64,000 nucleotides of DNA, taken from NCBI GenBank assembly GCA_017470485.1, contig JAFUYQ010000015.1:1-64000 (forward strand), in the 5' to 3' direction. A model generated the notes under the pieces. It was not told the DNA's origin, did not search any database, and was given only the letters and a program-made list of their open reading frames with translations. The position numbers were made by a program, and so were the translations under genes. Source of the DNA: Synergistaceae bacterium. Lineage in GTDB: Bacteria; Synergistota; Synergistia; Synergistales; Aminobacteriaceae. Every line of letters begins with the position of its first letter. The stretch's first letter is position 1. This document shows, piece by piece, positions 42,235 to 52,266 of this stretch.

Positions 42235-43660
42235 AGTCATTACGCGTGAAGAAGGTCAACAAATAGCCTCGACTATCTCAGATTTTATGAGCGGTTACGC
42301 GGAGAAATCTGAAAGCGTCTCTGACAGTGAATGGCTTTTGACGCAATTCAAGGAGTCAATGCCTGAGAAAAACGAAGCGGAAATCACACAAATACGCGAT
42401 GAAATCATTGACGGTATTCAATCTCAAGAGGCCGCTAAAGAATCATTACATTCAGCGTTATCACAATGCCGTAGTAAAGAAAGCTGGTTCGCTCAGGAAA
42501 TGAGGAAAGCTGCTTCGGGCATGAGTTCCATTGAGGCAGCGACATATCTTCAAAGCCTTGATGAGGCTGTTAATACCGCAAATCAACAGCTTATAGACAC
42601 TATCACAACTAAGAGCGGAGCTGTAAGCAAAAATCAAAATCTCGACGGTTTCATTGCGGAAGATTATCACGCTCAAACTTTTAATCTGAACGCCGCCGCG
42701 AGAGGAAGCCATTATCGTGCGCGTGTCCTCAAACCTAATGGCAAAAGCTACACAAAAAATTCTGTTGATATTGTCATTGATAACCTCGACACAGGGAGAA
42801 TTTCCCGAAGGTATCAAGCTAAATACGGCGCGACAATCGAACGTTCGCGGGCAATGTATAAAGCTGGAAATTATCGAGGACAGCGTCTATTAACCCATGA
42901 AGAGCGGATTGTCGCTCCAGACGGTACAACGAGTAATATCCTAAGCAAGCAACAGGCTAAAGAATTACAGGAAAAGGCTCAAAGCGGAGAATGGCAGAAT
43001 CTCAACTGGAATGAATATGCCATGAAAGATATTGCCGCTGGGATCGCGAAGAATGTTGGAATAGCCGGAGCGCAAGGATTGTTAATCGGAACAGGATTTG
43101 AACTCGCTAGACAAATTTACGGCGATAAGGGAATTGACAGTGAAAAACTAATTGAGACAGGTTTGGAAACTGGAGCGGATTTTGCGATGAAAGTCGCTGT
43201 CGCTGGAGGATTAAAAGTAGCTTCCGAGAAGGGATTTATAAAATTTATCCCTAAAGACACTCCCACAAATGTCTTTACAACAATAGCTTTTGTAACCGTT
43301 GAAAATGTAAAAGTTCTTAGTCATGTGGCAATTGGAGAACTTACGCCGATTGAGGGCTTTGAAAAAATCGAGCAAGTTGCTACTTCATCAGTTTGCGGTT
43401 TAGCTTCAGCAGCAAAAGGAGCCACAATAGGCTCTAAAGTCCTCTCATGTTTTGGCCCTGCAGGAGCGGCTATCGGAGGGTTCGCAGGAGGCACAATCGG
43501 TTATATGGCAGGGTCAGGAGTCGCGACAGCGGTTGTGAAAGGCTATCAAAAAGTTCGCAGTGTTATTGTTGAGCATGTCGTGAAGCCTATAGTCAATACC
43601 GCAAAAAGAGCTTGGGAAAACGCAAAATCATTCGTAAGCAATATTTTCTCATGGCTTTAG
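42221..43660 (+). CDS. Nuclease-like (D...QxK) protein with glycine-zipper membrane region
   Basis: A 479-residue protein of no named family. Residues 1-150 are helical (EEGQQIASTISDFMSGYAEK). Residues 180-205 (SVDIVIDNLDTGRISRRYQA then KYGATIERS) contain D183, Q199 and K201, like a PD-(D/E)XK active site with Q in place of E. Residues about 265-330 and 375-430 are Gly/Ala-rich hydrophobic segments (GIAGAQGLLIGTGFELA; GAAIGGFAGGTIGYMAG), probable membrane or pore helices. ATG 42221 or 42218 is chosen; both overlap the AAA gene end. Homologous layout to the protein at 15432. Confidence 0.75.
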   Translation: MAEAEVITREEGQQIASTISDFMSGYAEKSESVSDSEWLLTQFKESMPEKNEAEITQIRDEIIDGIQSQEAAKESLHSALSQCRSKESWFAQEMRKAASGMSSIEAATYLQSLDEAVNTANQQLIDTITTKSGAVSKNQNLDGFIAEDYHAQTFNLNAAARGSHYRARVLKPNGKSYTKNSVDIVIDNLDTGRISRRYQAKYGATIERSRAMYKAGNYRGQRLLTHEERIVAPDGTTSNILSKQQAKELQEKAQSGEWQNLNWNEYAMKDIAAGIAKNVGIAGAQGLLIGTGFELARQIYGDKGIDSEKLIETGLETGADFAMKVAVAGGLKVASEKGFIKFIPKDTPTNVFTTIAFVTVENVKVLSHVAIGELTPIEGFEKIEQVATSSVCGLASAAKGATIGSKVLSCFGPAGAAIGGFAGGTIGYMAGSGVATAVVKGYQKVRSVIVEHVVKPIVNTAKRAWENAKSFVSNIFSWL

Positions 43661-43771
43661 CTTTCTCTATTATTACCCTAGTAAATTCACCATATTATCA
43701 CTTAACTTCAAAAACCATGCTAAAATTACATGTTTAGTCAACACATTTTAACAGGAGGCAACAAAACTTTT

Positions 43772-46309
43772 ATGCCTGATGAAATCATAAATCCCAGCAA
43801 TCAGAATGAACAGAACGACAGCCCTAAACCTCAGTGCGATGAAAAAATCCTGAACCTTCCGCTAGTCGGCGAAATAAAAACAAGCTACCTTAATTACGCA
43901 ATGAGCGTCATCGTCGGCAGAGCTTTACCCGACGCGCGGGACGGCCTTAAACCCGTTCAGCGGCGTGTCCTCTATGCAATGTCCGAACTCGGCCTCAAGC
44001 ACAATACCGCCTACAAGAAATCCGCCCGTATCGTCGGTGAAACTATGGGTAAGTACCACCCTCACGGCGACTCGGCAATCTATGACACTATGGTCAGGCT
44101 TGCCCAGAACTGGAACTTACGGTACACACTCGTTGACGGTCAGGGTAACTTCGGTTCGGTTGACGGCGACAGCCCTGCGGCTATGCGTTACACTGAGGCG
44201 AGACTCAGCAGAGCCGGCGAGTTAATGCTCGCTAACCTTGACGAAGATACAGTCGAATGGGGACAGAACTTCGATGAATCACTGAAAGAACCTCTCACGC
44301 TCCCTTCAATCTTCCCAAATCTCCTCGTCAACGGCTCAACCGGTATCGCTGTCGGAATGGCCACTAACATTCCGCCCCATAACCTCCGCGAAATAGCTAA
44401 TCTCTTCTGCTGGCTCATCGACAACAACATCGAGCCTGAAGACGCTGCACTCGCTGACATCATGCGCATAATGCCCGGCCCAGATTTCCCGACGGGCGGT
44501 GAAATTCTCGGACGTTCGGGAATAATCGAGGCTTACAATACGGGGCGCGGAAAAATCACCGTTAGGGGCAAACTCCACGTTGAAGAGTCAAAACGCGGAC
44601 GGCAGAGCATAGTCATCACTGAGATTCCTTACGGAGTGAACAAGACCATAATGCTTGAAGCGATGGTTCAGGCTGTTCAGGACAAGGATATTGAAGGAGT
44701 CCATGAGATGAGGGACGAATCCGACAGGGACGGATTAAGAATCGTTGTCGAACTTTCACGGGACGCTGACGCGGATTTGATTACCCGTCAGCTCTACAAG
44801 CATACTTCATTGCAGACGACCTTCGGAGTGATTAACCTTGCACTTGTCGATAAGCACCCCGAAATCCTCAGTATTAAACAGCTTCTCTCAATCTTCCTGA
44901 ATTACAGGCGCGATGTCGTAAGGCGGAGAACTGAATACCGTCTCAAGCAGGCCAAAGCCCGTGAACATATCATCGAGGGCTTGAAGAAAGCACTTACTCA
45001 CATTGAGCAGGTAATCAGGACAATCCGCTCAACGAACAACGCCGCTGAAGCTAAAGCAAGCCTTCAGTCAGTGTTAGGGTTCTCGGAGGCTCAGGCTCAG
45101 GCGATACTCGACATGAGGCTTCAGAGACTCACCGGCCTTGAACGCGGAAAACTCGATGAGGAACAGACTAAATTACTCACGGACATCGCAGGTTACAACA
45201 GCATACTTGAGGACAAAAAGACTCTTGACGGAGTAATTAAGGCTGAACTCTCAGATCTTGCGGCACGTTTCGGAGATGACCGGCGCACTTCTATTACTGA
45301 GTCGGAGATTCCTGAGACTGAAGAGTCGGAGCTTATCCCCGAAGAGGACATAGTGATTACGCTCTCGAAGGACGGATTGATTAAACGCCAGCCGCTAGAG
45401 ACATACAGGCTTCAGGCGACCGGCGGAAAGGGCAAGCGCGGAGCTAACATTCATGAGGACGACAGCATAGAGATTCTTTGCGTAACGAACACTCACCGCG
45501 ATATGTATTTCTTCACCAATGCAGGAAGAATTATGTCCCTCAGAGGCTACGAGATACCCGAAACTAAATCCGGCAAGGGCAAACCTGTAGGGCGTTACCT
45601 TCCGTTAGCGGACGGCGAGAGAATCGTGAACATAGCTGGGGACGGACAGACTGATTTCAAGTATGCGTTCTTCGTAACAAGACGCGGTATCGCCAAGAAA
45701 ATATCGTTTGAAGAACTCAAGTACACCAACCGCGCAAAACGTATCATGAAACTTGATGCAGGCGATGAAATTGCTCAGGTCAGACTCACAACCGGCAGTG
45801 ATGATATTCTCATGGTAACACGCAACGGGCTTGCATTGAGGGTGTCAGAAGCAGAGTTCAGGCCGTTAGCGAGGACTGCAAGAGGTTCAATGGCGATAAG
45901 GCTGAAGAATGATGACCGTGTACTCAGCTGTGATGTAGTTGACAACAACAGGACTGTTCTTGTCATTAGCCAGATGGGAATCGGAAAGAGGGTTGAATTT
46001 TCGTCATTCATGCCTCACCACAGGGCTACGACAGGTATATGCCTCATGGAACTTACCGAGAAGACCGGAAAATTATCTGCCAGCCTCTCGGTTAAGAACA
46101 CCGACGAAATCATAGCAATCTCCTCCAAAGGCAGAATGATTCGTATGCCTGTTGAGGGAATTAACATCATGAAGCGTCATTCAGTGGGCAATATTATTCT
46201 GAGGCTTGACGAGGGCGACACGGTAGCGGACAGCAGCATAATAAGTTCCGAAGATGACAATGAAATGACGGGCGAGCTTCCGTTCGGTGAGGACGATGAG
46301 AATAGCTAG
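43772..46309 (+). CDS. gyrA: DNA gyrase subunit A
   Basis: An 845-residue type IIA topoisomerase subunit. The catalytic Tyr is Y140 in [11 protein letters not shown]. The quinolone-resistance region [20 protein letters not shown] has the wild-type Ser. [14 protein letters not shown] and the C-terminal beta-pinwheel (with GGKGKRGA as GyrA-box-like motif) are present. ATG 43772 was chosen after CAGGAGG; 14 in-frame codons upstream are not typical of the family. It is followed by psd with a small overlap. Confidence 0.95.
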   Translation: MPDEIINPSNQNEQNDSPKPQCDEKILNLPLVGEIKTSYLNYAMSVIVGRALPDARDGLKPVQRRVLYAMSELGLKHNTAYKKSARIVGETMGKYHPHGDSAIYDTMVRLAQNWNLRYTLVDGQGNFGSVDGDSPAAMRYTEARLSRAGELMLANLDEDTVEWGQNFDESLKEPLTLPSIFPNLLVNGSTGIAVGMATNIPPHNLREIANLFCWLIDNNIEPEDAALADIMRIMPGPDFPTGGEILGRSGIIEAYNTGRGKITVRGKLHVEESKRGRQSIVITEIPYGVNKTIMLEAMVQAVQDKDIEGVHEMRDESDRDGLRIVVELSRDADADLITRQLYKHTSLQTTFGVINLALVDKHPEILSIKQLLSIFLNYRRDVVRRRTEYRLKQAKAREHIIEGLKKALTHIEQVIRTIRSTNNAAEAKASLQSVLGFSEAQAQAILDMRLQRLTGLERGKLDEEQTKLLTDIAGYNSILEDKKTLDGVIKAELSDLAARFGDDRRTSITESEIPETEESELIPEEDIVITLSKDGLIKRQPLETYRLQATGGKGKRGANIHEDDSIEILCVTNTHRDMYFFTNAGRIMSLRGYEIPETKSGKGKPVGRYLPLADGERIVNIAGDGQTDFKYAFFVTRRGIAKKISFEELKYTNRAKRIMKLDAGDEIAQVRLTTGSDDILMVTRNGLALRVSEAEFRPLARTARGSMAIRLKNDDRVLSCDVVDNNRTVLVISQMGIGKRVEFSSFMPHHRATTGICLMELTEKTGKLSASLSVKNTDEIIAISSKGRMIRMPVEGINIMKRHSVGNIILRLDEGDTVADSSIISSEDDNEMTGELPFGEDDENS

Positions 46310-46916
46310 AGACGGACTGCCGACAATAATATTTCTTGCGTTATGCGCCGGAGCATTCGCGTTTATATCGTGGATACCCTGCGCAGTGATGTGTGTTCTG
46401 CTCGGAATAGTCTTATGGTTCTTCAGAGATCCTGAGCGTAAAACAGAATATCAAGACGGCTGTTTCTACTCTCCTGCTGACGGGAAGATAGTTGAAATTT
46501 CCGAGTGCGAACACAAATTCACAGGCCGTGCCGTTAAGGTCGGTATCTTCATGAATCTTTTCAGCGTTCACGTGAACAGAACGCCCTGCACGGGACGTGT
46601 TGATTATCTCGAATACATACCCGGAAAGAAAATCGCGGCATTTTCGCCGAAAGCCTCAGAGATTAACGAGCGAAACTATGTCGGCCTCTCAACTCAATGG
46701 GGCGCGGTAATGATGACTCAGATTGCAGGTCTTGTGGCACGAAGAATAGTATGCCGTCTGAAGCGCGGAGATGTTCTTGAGGCCGGCGAACGTTACGGAA
46801 TGATAAAACTCGGCTCAAGGGTTGATTTGTATCTTCCAAGTGATACAGTAATAAGGGTGAAGAACGGCGAGAAAGTAAAAGCCGGATTAACATTAATAGG
46901 GGTGATAAGGAATTGA
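46296..46916 (+). CDS. psd: Phosphatidylserine decarboxylase
   Basis: A 206-residue short-form PSD. One or two membrane helices ([20 protein letters not shown] and following) lead to [25 protein letters not shown] and the self-cleavage motif [11 protein letters not shown] (LGS), where Ser becomes the pyruvoyl cofactor. It makes phosphatidylethanolamine. The ATG at 46296 lies inside the gyrA end; an in-frame GTG at 46287 is an alternative start. It overlaps pssA by 4 nt. Confidence 0.94.
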   Translation: MRIARDGLPTIIFLALCAGAFAFISWIPCAVMCVLLGIVLWFFRDPERKTEYQDGCFYSPADGKIVEISECEHKFTGRAVKVGIFMNLFSVHVNRTPCTGRVDYLEYIPGKKIAAFSPKASEINERNYVGLSTQWGAVMMTQIAGLVARRIVCRLKRGDVLEAGERYGMIKLGSRVDLYLPSDTVIRVKNGEKVKAGLTLIGVIRN

Positions 46917-47674
46917 GAAGTTTTCTGAGAATACGGCGGATAATGGGGCGTAAAGGAAAAACTCCTATGGAGTTCAGGCACATACTTCCCAACATGGTAA
47001 CGAGCGGTAATTTACTGTGCGGATTGTTTTCATTGATACTTGTGCTTCACGGGAAGTATATTCCGGCGGCATGGCTTGTATTTTTCGCGGTGATATTCGA
47101 CGGTTTTGACGGAAAGGTCGCGAGAATGCTCGGAGGCGGTTCGCAGTTCGGGCTTGAGTTCGACAGCTTGGCGGATTTGGTAAGTTTCGGTGTTGCACCG
47201 TCAATACTGCTCTATCAGGTGTCTGTGAGAGGGCTTAACATTACCGGCGCAGTAACGGCATGTTTCTTTGCGCTGTGCGTTGCGCTGAGGCTGGCGCGGT
47301 TCAATGTTGTTCATGTTCCCGGCCCGTTTCAGGGACTGCCCTGCCCGGCCGGAGGATTATTCGTGTCATCGTTCGTGATTGCAGGAGTGAATCTTCCCTC
47401 ATGGGTTATGGCGGTAATACTCGGACTTACGGGACTGCTGATGATTTCGAGTATACCTTACGCGAACATGAAGAAACTCACGAAGAAGACTGCTGACGGA
47501 GGAAAATGCCTGCTGCTTTTCACGATGTTTGTATTGTCGTTTGTGTTCCTGAAGAGCGGTGCGCCTTTGTTCCTGTTCAGCCTGTACATAGTGAGCGGAC
47601 TTGTCAGGTTTGACTGGGGGCAGTGGCTTCTTAAACCTGAAGCAAGAGACGAGGCATTAAGCCACAAGAATTAA
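46913..47674 (+). CDS. pssA: CDP-diacylglycerol-serine O-phosphatidyltransferase
   Basis: A 253-residue CDP-alcohol phosphatidyltransferase. The signature D-G-x2-A-R-x8-G-x3-D-x3-D is seen as DGFDGKVARMLGG ... FGLEFDSLADLVSFG. Five to six membrane helices follow. It supplies phosphatidylserine for psd just upstream. The start is TTG 46913, inside the psd stop, with GGGGTG upstream. Confidence 0.94.
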   Translation: MRSFLRIRRIMGRKGKTPMEFRHILPNMVTSGNLLCGLFSLILVLHGKYIPAAWLVFFAVIFDGFDGKVARMLGGGSQFGLEFDSLADLVSFGVAPSILLYQVSVRGLNITGAVTACFFALCVALRLARFNVVHVPGPFQGLPCPAGGLFVSSFVIAGVNLPSWVMAVILGLTGLLMISSIPYANMKKLTKKTADGGKCLLLFTMFVLSFVFLKSGAPLFLFSLYIVSGLVRFDWGQWLLKPEARDEALSHKN

Positions 47675-47690
47675 GGGAAAAATTTTTGAG

Positions 47691-47724
47691 AGGCTCGCTG
47701 TTTTAACGGCGGGTCTTTTTTTTT
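47691..47724. terminator. Terminator between pssA and the long minus-strand operon
   Basis: AGGCTCGCTGTT and AACGGCGGGTCT form a stem with several G-U pairs and then nine T residues. It lies between convergent transcripts. Confidence 0.7.
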
Positions 47725-47971
47725 AAGGCCGGTAAATTTTCTTTGCGCTCTGAGCTTTTCTGGCTTTCTCCTGACGTTTGTACGCTGTCTCCAAAGCCCT
47801 TACTATCTCGCTCCATTTAGTATTCCATGCAGTTTCGGCCTTGCAGGGGGCATAAGGTTTTTTTGAAGGGCTGTCAGTCTCTCTGATTCCTGCCGGCCTC
47901 TTGTGAATCGTGAAGCCCTCCCCGTCAAATGATATACTTGAACCGTCATCGAACGGAATATAGACTCTCAC
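47723..47971 (-). CDS. Small hypothetical protein, 82 residues
   Basis: An unrecognised soluble protein. The first half is beta-like (MRVYIPFDDGSSISFDGEGF), the second half a basic helix (ALETAYKRQEKARKAQSAKK). It overlaps the GNAT gene by 4 nt and is the last gene of the operon, ending in the terminator region. Confidence 0.65.
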   Translation of the reverse strand: MRVYIPFDDGSSISFDGEGFTIHKRPAGIRETDSPSKKPYAPCKAETAWNTKWSEIVRALETAYKRQEKARKAQSAKKIYRP

Positions 47972-48447
47972 GCCCTTGCTCCCGTTTTGAGAGGAAGTCC
48001 GGCACTCATTACGATAGCGTCCTCCCCGTTTGAATAATATCCCCGTCTCACAGTCTCGCCGACAAATGACATCTGTGAATACAAAGATATTGCACCCGAA
48101 TTTGATTTCCTTACTTTGAGTCTTAAACGTCTGAAATGAAGGTACATTGCGCAGTCGCCCACTGCTGCCAAAAGCTGGCGGCCTATTCCCATACGTCTGT
48201 ATTTGCTGTCAACTATCAGAGCCATTAGGAGACCTTCTTTTTTCTCGCGGCCAAGAACCGCATAACCCAAAAGAGGAGCTTCCGCAGTCGTAGCGAAAGC
48301 CCCAAGATAAGTTATTTCGTTTTCCGAGTTCTTATTCAAATCGGCTCTTATTACTTCCTCAGGCCATGAACATGACGATGAAGCATTAAGTCTCAGAACT
48401 TCGGGTAAATTCTCGAATGTCAGAAAATCAATATCCGGCACGTACAA
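47968..48447 (-). CDS. GNAT N-acetyltransferase, RimI-like
   Basis: A 159-residue acetyltransferase with the acetyl-CoA loop KYRRMGIGRQLLAAV and the C-terminal NSGAISLYSQMSFVGETVRR, YYSNGEDAIVMS typical of RimI (ribosomal protein S18 N-acetylation). It sits 6 nt after purA. RimI specificity is inferred. Confidence 0.85.
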   Translation of the reverse strand: MYVPDIDFLTFENLPEVLRLNASSSCSWPEEVIRADLNKNSENEITYLGAFATTAEAPLLGYAVLGREKKEGLLMALIVDSKYRRMGIGRQLLAAVGDCAMYLHFRRLRLKVRKSNSGAISLYSQMSFVGETVRRGYYSNGEDAIVMSAGLPLKTGARA

Positions 48448-48453
48448 ATCAGA

Positions 48454-49746
48454 TTACATTCCCTTATTGATGGTCTGGTTTCTGTCAGCACCGACTCCGA
48501 TTAACCCCACTGGAACATTAAGAGCGTTCTCAATGTACTTCACGTATGCCTGAGCGTTGGCAGGAAGTTCACCGAACGTCTTGCAGTTCGTTATGTCATC
48601 GTCCCAGCCCGGCAGTGTCTCGTAAACCGGCTGAATCTCGCTGAGAGTTCCCGTATCTGTCGGCCATGATGTGAGGCGTTTACCGTCTTTCTCATATGCT
48701 GTGCAGACTTTGATACCGCCCATGCCGGTCAGAACATCAAGTTTAGTGAGGGCGATTACGTTTGCGCCGTTAAGCTCCATTGAGTACCTGAGAGCCGGAA
48801 TATCAAGCCAGCCGCAGCGTCTCGGCCTTCCTGTAGTTGCGCCGAACTCGCCGCCGTTAGTCCTGAGCTTCTCGCCCATCTCCGTGAAGTCTTCGGTCGG
48901 GAAAGGCCCTTCGCCGACTCTGGTGGTGTAAGCCTTGACTACAGCTATCACCCTCGAAAGGTCATTAGGCGCAAGCCCTGTTCCTGTGAAAGCTCCTGCG
49001 GCTGAAGTTGACGAACTCGTTACGTAAGGGTAAGTGCCGTGATCTATGTCGAGAAGTGCGGCCTGCGCGCCCTCAAGGAGAATATGTTTTCCCTCATCGG
49101 CGGCCTGTCTGAGCAATGCTCTTGTGTCGGCAACGTAAGGTGCTAAAGCCTCGCCCCATTTCCTTGCCGGTTCGTATATCTCATCGAAAGCTAACGGCCT
49201 CTGGTTATAGAGCTTCGTGAAAATCTGATTCTTCTCGTCAAGAATGTAAGTCAGTCTTTCCCTCAGAACGTCAGCGTCAATCAAGTCCTCGACTCTTAAG
49301 CCGGAACGCGAATACTTATCGACATAGCACGGGCCGATTCCGCGTCCTGTAGTGCCGATTTTGCGTCCTTTGCCTCTGGCTTCCTCCTGAAGTTTATCGA
49401 GCATCTTGTGATAGGGCATTACGACATGAGCATGAGGACTCACTGCGAGCCTTGCCCTGTCCTGCCCTTTAGCGAAGAGTTCGCCTGTCTCATTGAGGAA
49501 CTGCTCCGGATCGAGAACGAGGCCGTTTCCGAGAACGCATAATTTTCCGGGATAGAGCATTCCCGAAGGAAGAAGGTGGAAAACTACTTTCTGCCCCTCG
49601 CTTATTACCGTATGCCCTGCGTTTGCACCGCCCTGAAAACGGACGAATACATCAACGTCCGAACCGAGCATGTCAACTACTTTGCCTTTTCCCTCATCGC
49701 CCCACTGTGCGCCGACGAGTAAATCTACATTCCTGTTAGCACTCAA
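48454..49746 (-). CDS. purA: Adenylosuccinate synthase
   Basis: A 430-residue GTP-dependent enzyme that converts IMP to adenylosuccinate. Motifs: VGAQWGDEGKGKVVDMLG, RFQGGANAGHTV, GTTGRGIGPCYVDKYSR, and GEFGATTGRPRRCGWLD. Length is typical. Near the end of the long operon, 16 nt after the S41 gene. Confidence 0.96.
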   Translation of the reverse strand: MSANRNVDLLVGAQWGDEGKGKVVDMLGSDVDVFVRFQGGANAGHTVISEGQKVVFHLLPSGMLYPGKLCVLGNGLVLDPEQFLNETGELFAKGQDRARLAVSPHAHVVMPYHKMLDKLQEEARGKGRKIGTTGRGIGPCYVDKYSRSGLRVEDLIDADVLRERLTYILDEKNQIFTKLYNQRPLAFDEIYEPARKWGEALAPYVADTRALLRQAADEGKHILLEGAQAALLDIDHGTYPYVTSSSTSAAGAFTGTGLAPNDLSRVIAVVKAYTTRVGEGPFPTEDFTEMGEKLRTNGGEFGATTGRPRRCGWLDIPALRYSMELNGANVIALTKLDVLTGMGGIKVCTAYEKDGKRLTSWPTDTGTLSEIQPVYETLPGWDDDITNCKTFGELPANAQAYVKYIENALNVPVGLIGVGADRNQTINKGM

Positions 49747-49762
49747 AATTTCTTACTCCTCC

Positions 49763-50980
49763 TTAAAATTTTCTGCCCGCAACCGAACGCAATGATTTTT
49801 TAATTTCAGTGATTGCGCGCTGTAACTGTACATCTTTCGATTTGTCCTTGTCGGGTTCGCCTTTGACCTCGATGTCGGGCGATAGTCCCACATGGTCTAT
49901 AACTTTTCCCGAAGGAGTGTAATACCTCGCTATCGTTACGTAAACTCCGCTTCCGTCCGTCAACGGGAATAATGTCTGAACGCTTCCCTTTCCGAAACTT
50001 TTTTCGCCGATTAATTTTGCCCTGCCTCTGTCGTTCAAAGCACCGGCCACAATCTCGGAGGCACTCGCGCTTCCGCCGTTAATTAAAACGGTCATGGGCA
50101 TGTTGGTGAGGTAATAACTTTTATCAGCGTAGTATTTTTCGTTGGCTCTTTCCGAACGCCCTTTTGTCGAAACGATGAGGCCGTCTCTCAGGAAAATGCT
50201 CGAAATCTTAACGCTTGCGTCGAGTAATCCTCCGCCGTTGTTACGAAGGTCAAGGATTAATGCCCTCATTCCTTTCCTCATCATATCGCGGACGGCATTT
50301 TTTGATTCCTCGCTTGTGTTGTGCTTGAACTGTGTCAGCTTGAGGTAGCCTATATCATCTGACAGCATTTCGTAACGGACGCTGTGAAGTTTGATTATCT
50401 CGCGCGTAATCTCGAAGCTGAGCAATTCGTCCTCGCCCTCACGCCGTACCCAGATGGTAACTTTGGTATCAGGTTCGCCCCTGAGTTTCTGAACGACTCT
50501 GTCCGATGTCCAGCCTATGACGACTTCGTTATCGACTTTGACAATCTGGTCTTTCGGTTTCAATCCTGCGCGCTCAGCCGGTGAATCCTCCATCGGGCTT
50601 ATGACGAGAATCTGACCGTCCCTGTTGCCTATGTACATTCCTAAACCGCCGTATTTACCTTCAAGTTCAATTTCCTCGTCCTTGAGCTGCGCCGGCGAGA
50701 CGAATCTTGTGTAAGGGTCTTTCCATGCCTCGACCATTCCGCGCGCGGCACCGTGAAGCAAATCGTCATCTTTAGCCGGTTTAGTGTCAGCGTCAACCTG
50801 ATAGCTCTCGATTATGTAGCGCACCTGACGGAGTAACCATAATGACCTTACGTTGAACGGTGATATTCTGTTGAAGTCATCTTCGGAGAAATCAGCGGAC
50901 TGAGCCTTGTAGCCGTAAAGAAATCCTCCGAGCGCGAACGCTGTCAATATGAATAAAAATATTCTTTTTTTATTTGTCAT
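49763..50980 (-). CDS. C-terminal processing peptidase, S41 family
   Basis: A 405-residue exported serine peptidase. A signal anchor (FLFILTAFALGGFLYGYKA) is followed by a PDZ domain (GLGMYIGNRDGQILVISPME ... GLKPKDQIVKVDNE) and the S41 core with catalytic Ser in GGSASASEIVAGAL and Lys in GEKSFGKGSVQ. Acts on envelope proteins; next to EnvC/FtsEX genes, a role in cell-wall hydrolase control is plausible. Confidence 0.94.
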   Translation of the reverse strand: MTNKKRIFLFILTAFALGGFLYGYKAQSADFSEDDFNRISPFNVRSLWLLRQVRYIIESYQVDADTKPAKDDDLLHGAARGMVEAWKDPYTRFVSPAQLKDEEIELEGKYGGLGMYIGNRDGQILVISPMEDSPAERAGLKPKDQIVKVDNEVVIGWTSDRVVQKLRGEPDTKVTIWVRREGEDELLSFEITREIIKLHSVRYEMLSDDIGYLKLTQFKHNTSEESKNAVRDMMRKGMRALILDLRNNGGGLLDASVKISSIFLRDGLIVSTKGRSERANEKYYADKSYYLTNMPMTVLINGGSASASEIVAGALNDRGRAKLIGEKSFGKGSVQTLFPLTDGSGVYVTIARYYTPSGKVIDHVGLSPDIEVKGEPDKDKSKDVQLQRAITEIKKSLRSVAGRKF

Positions 50981-51036
50981 CTTTATTATTGGATTTACAC
51001 CTGCCTACTGAGAATAGTTGAATTATACAGCATTAA

Positions 51037-52257
51037 TCATCTTCGCAAATAGTTCATGGGATTCTGTGCAGAACCGTTTTTCCTAACCTCGAAGTGAAGC
51101 CCGTACTCTGCGTCAGTTCCAGTGTTTCCGGCGCGTCCGATTACTGTGCCTGTGTTCACGTTAGCCCCCTCGCGGACTGAAGTGCTTCCCAAGTGAGCGT
51201 AAACTGTCGTTAAATCACCGCCGTGATCTATGATAACAACCTGCCCCAGTCCCCTGAGCCAGCCTTGATAGAGAACCTCGCCCGGTGCAGCTGCCTTAAT
51301 CGGAGTACCTGCCGCAGCTTTGATGTCAATGCCGGAGTTGAATATTTTTGTCTTGAACGTCGGGTGAATGCGCGAGCCGTACTGCATGGTAACAGTACCG
51401 TTCACCGGCCATGCAAGAGTCTTCACGCTTCCTTTCGGAGATGATGACGATGTCTGAACCGGAACGGCTGATTTTGCGCCGCCTGCTTTAGCTTTTGAGA
51501 CTTTGACGGTTGAGGCGCGTTTCTTCTTCTGGTTCATGAGGTTTGTGATTTTGTTTCCTACGGCTCTCTGTGCGCTCTCTAATTCTTTAGCGGCTGACTC
51601 TGCTTTCTTCTGTTCGCTCTGAACGTTTTTCAGGAGGCTGTCAGTTTTTTTGATGGTGGTGTCAAATTCCTCGCGTTTCCGTTTAAGCTCGTCAGTCTGC
51701 TTAATAATCTGGGATTTGTCGGCCTCAAGTTTATTTTTTGCCTCAGTGAGCTGGCGTTCCCTTTCGTTAAGCTCCCTGAACATGTTTATATCCTGACGCG
51801 CAAAAATATTCAGCATATACGCCGTGTTCACAGCCTCATGAGGGCCGCCAGAACTGAATATAAGGCTTATGCTGTTCTCGTCGGGAGTGTGCTTGTAAAG
51901 TTCCGTGAGCCTCCCTTTGAGTAATGCGAGTATGCGGTTCATCGCCTCGTTCACGCGCTTAATATCCCTTCCGAGTTCGGTTACAGAGGCTTGCAGCTTT
52001 GAAGTCTCAAGCTCAAGGTCATTCATTCTCGACTCTGAATCGTTAGCGTCCTTTCTGAGGCGCGATAACTGGCTCAATAAAGTTTTAGACTCTTTCGATT
52101 TCTGACGGGCAATCTTGTTGTACTCTTCTATTTTCTTTTTCATGTCGCTCTGATTTTTCTGCTGGGTCTTAATCTGCTTGTCGATGTTCGAGGCGTTGAG
52201 CGTCATGAATGCCAGAATGAAAATCATTAAAGGCACAAAAATTTTTTTCACAGTCAA
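51037..52257 (-). CDS. EnvC-like LytM protein, degenerate (lacks zinc ligands)
   Basis: A 406-residue exported protein with signal peptide, a long coiled coil (about residues 25-250) and a C-terminal LytM/M23 fold. The HxxxD zinc motif reads NSGID (His replaced by Asn) and the HxH motif reads GLHFEVR (first His replaced by Gly). It is thus probably not an enzyme but an activator, as EnvC is in Escherichia coli. It is the tandem paralog of the next gene and follows ftsEX in one operon. Confidence 0.9.
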   Translation of the reverse strand: MTVKKIFVPLMIFILAFMTLNASNIDKQIKTQQKNQSDMKKKIEEYNKIARQKSKESKTLLSQLSRLRKDANDSESRMNDLELETSKLQASVTELGRDIKRVNEAMNRILALLKGRLTELYKHTPDENSISLIFSSGGPHEAVNTAYMLNIFARQDINMFRELNERERQLTEAKNKLEADKSQIIKQTDELKRKREEFDTTIKKTDSLLKNVQSEQKKAESAAKELESAQRAVGNKITNLMNQKKKRASTVKVSKAKAGGAKSAVPVQTSSSSPKGSVKTLAWPVNGTVTMQYGSRIHPTFKTKIFNSGIDIKAAAGTPIKAAAPGEVLYQGWLRGLGQVVIIDHGGDLTTVYAHLGSTSVREGANVNTGTVIGRAGNTGTDAEYGLHFEVRKNGSAQNPMNYLRR

Positions 52258-52266
52258 AAATCCCTC

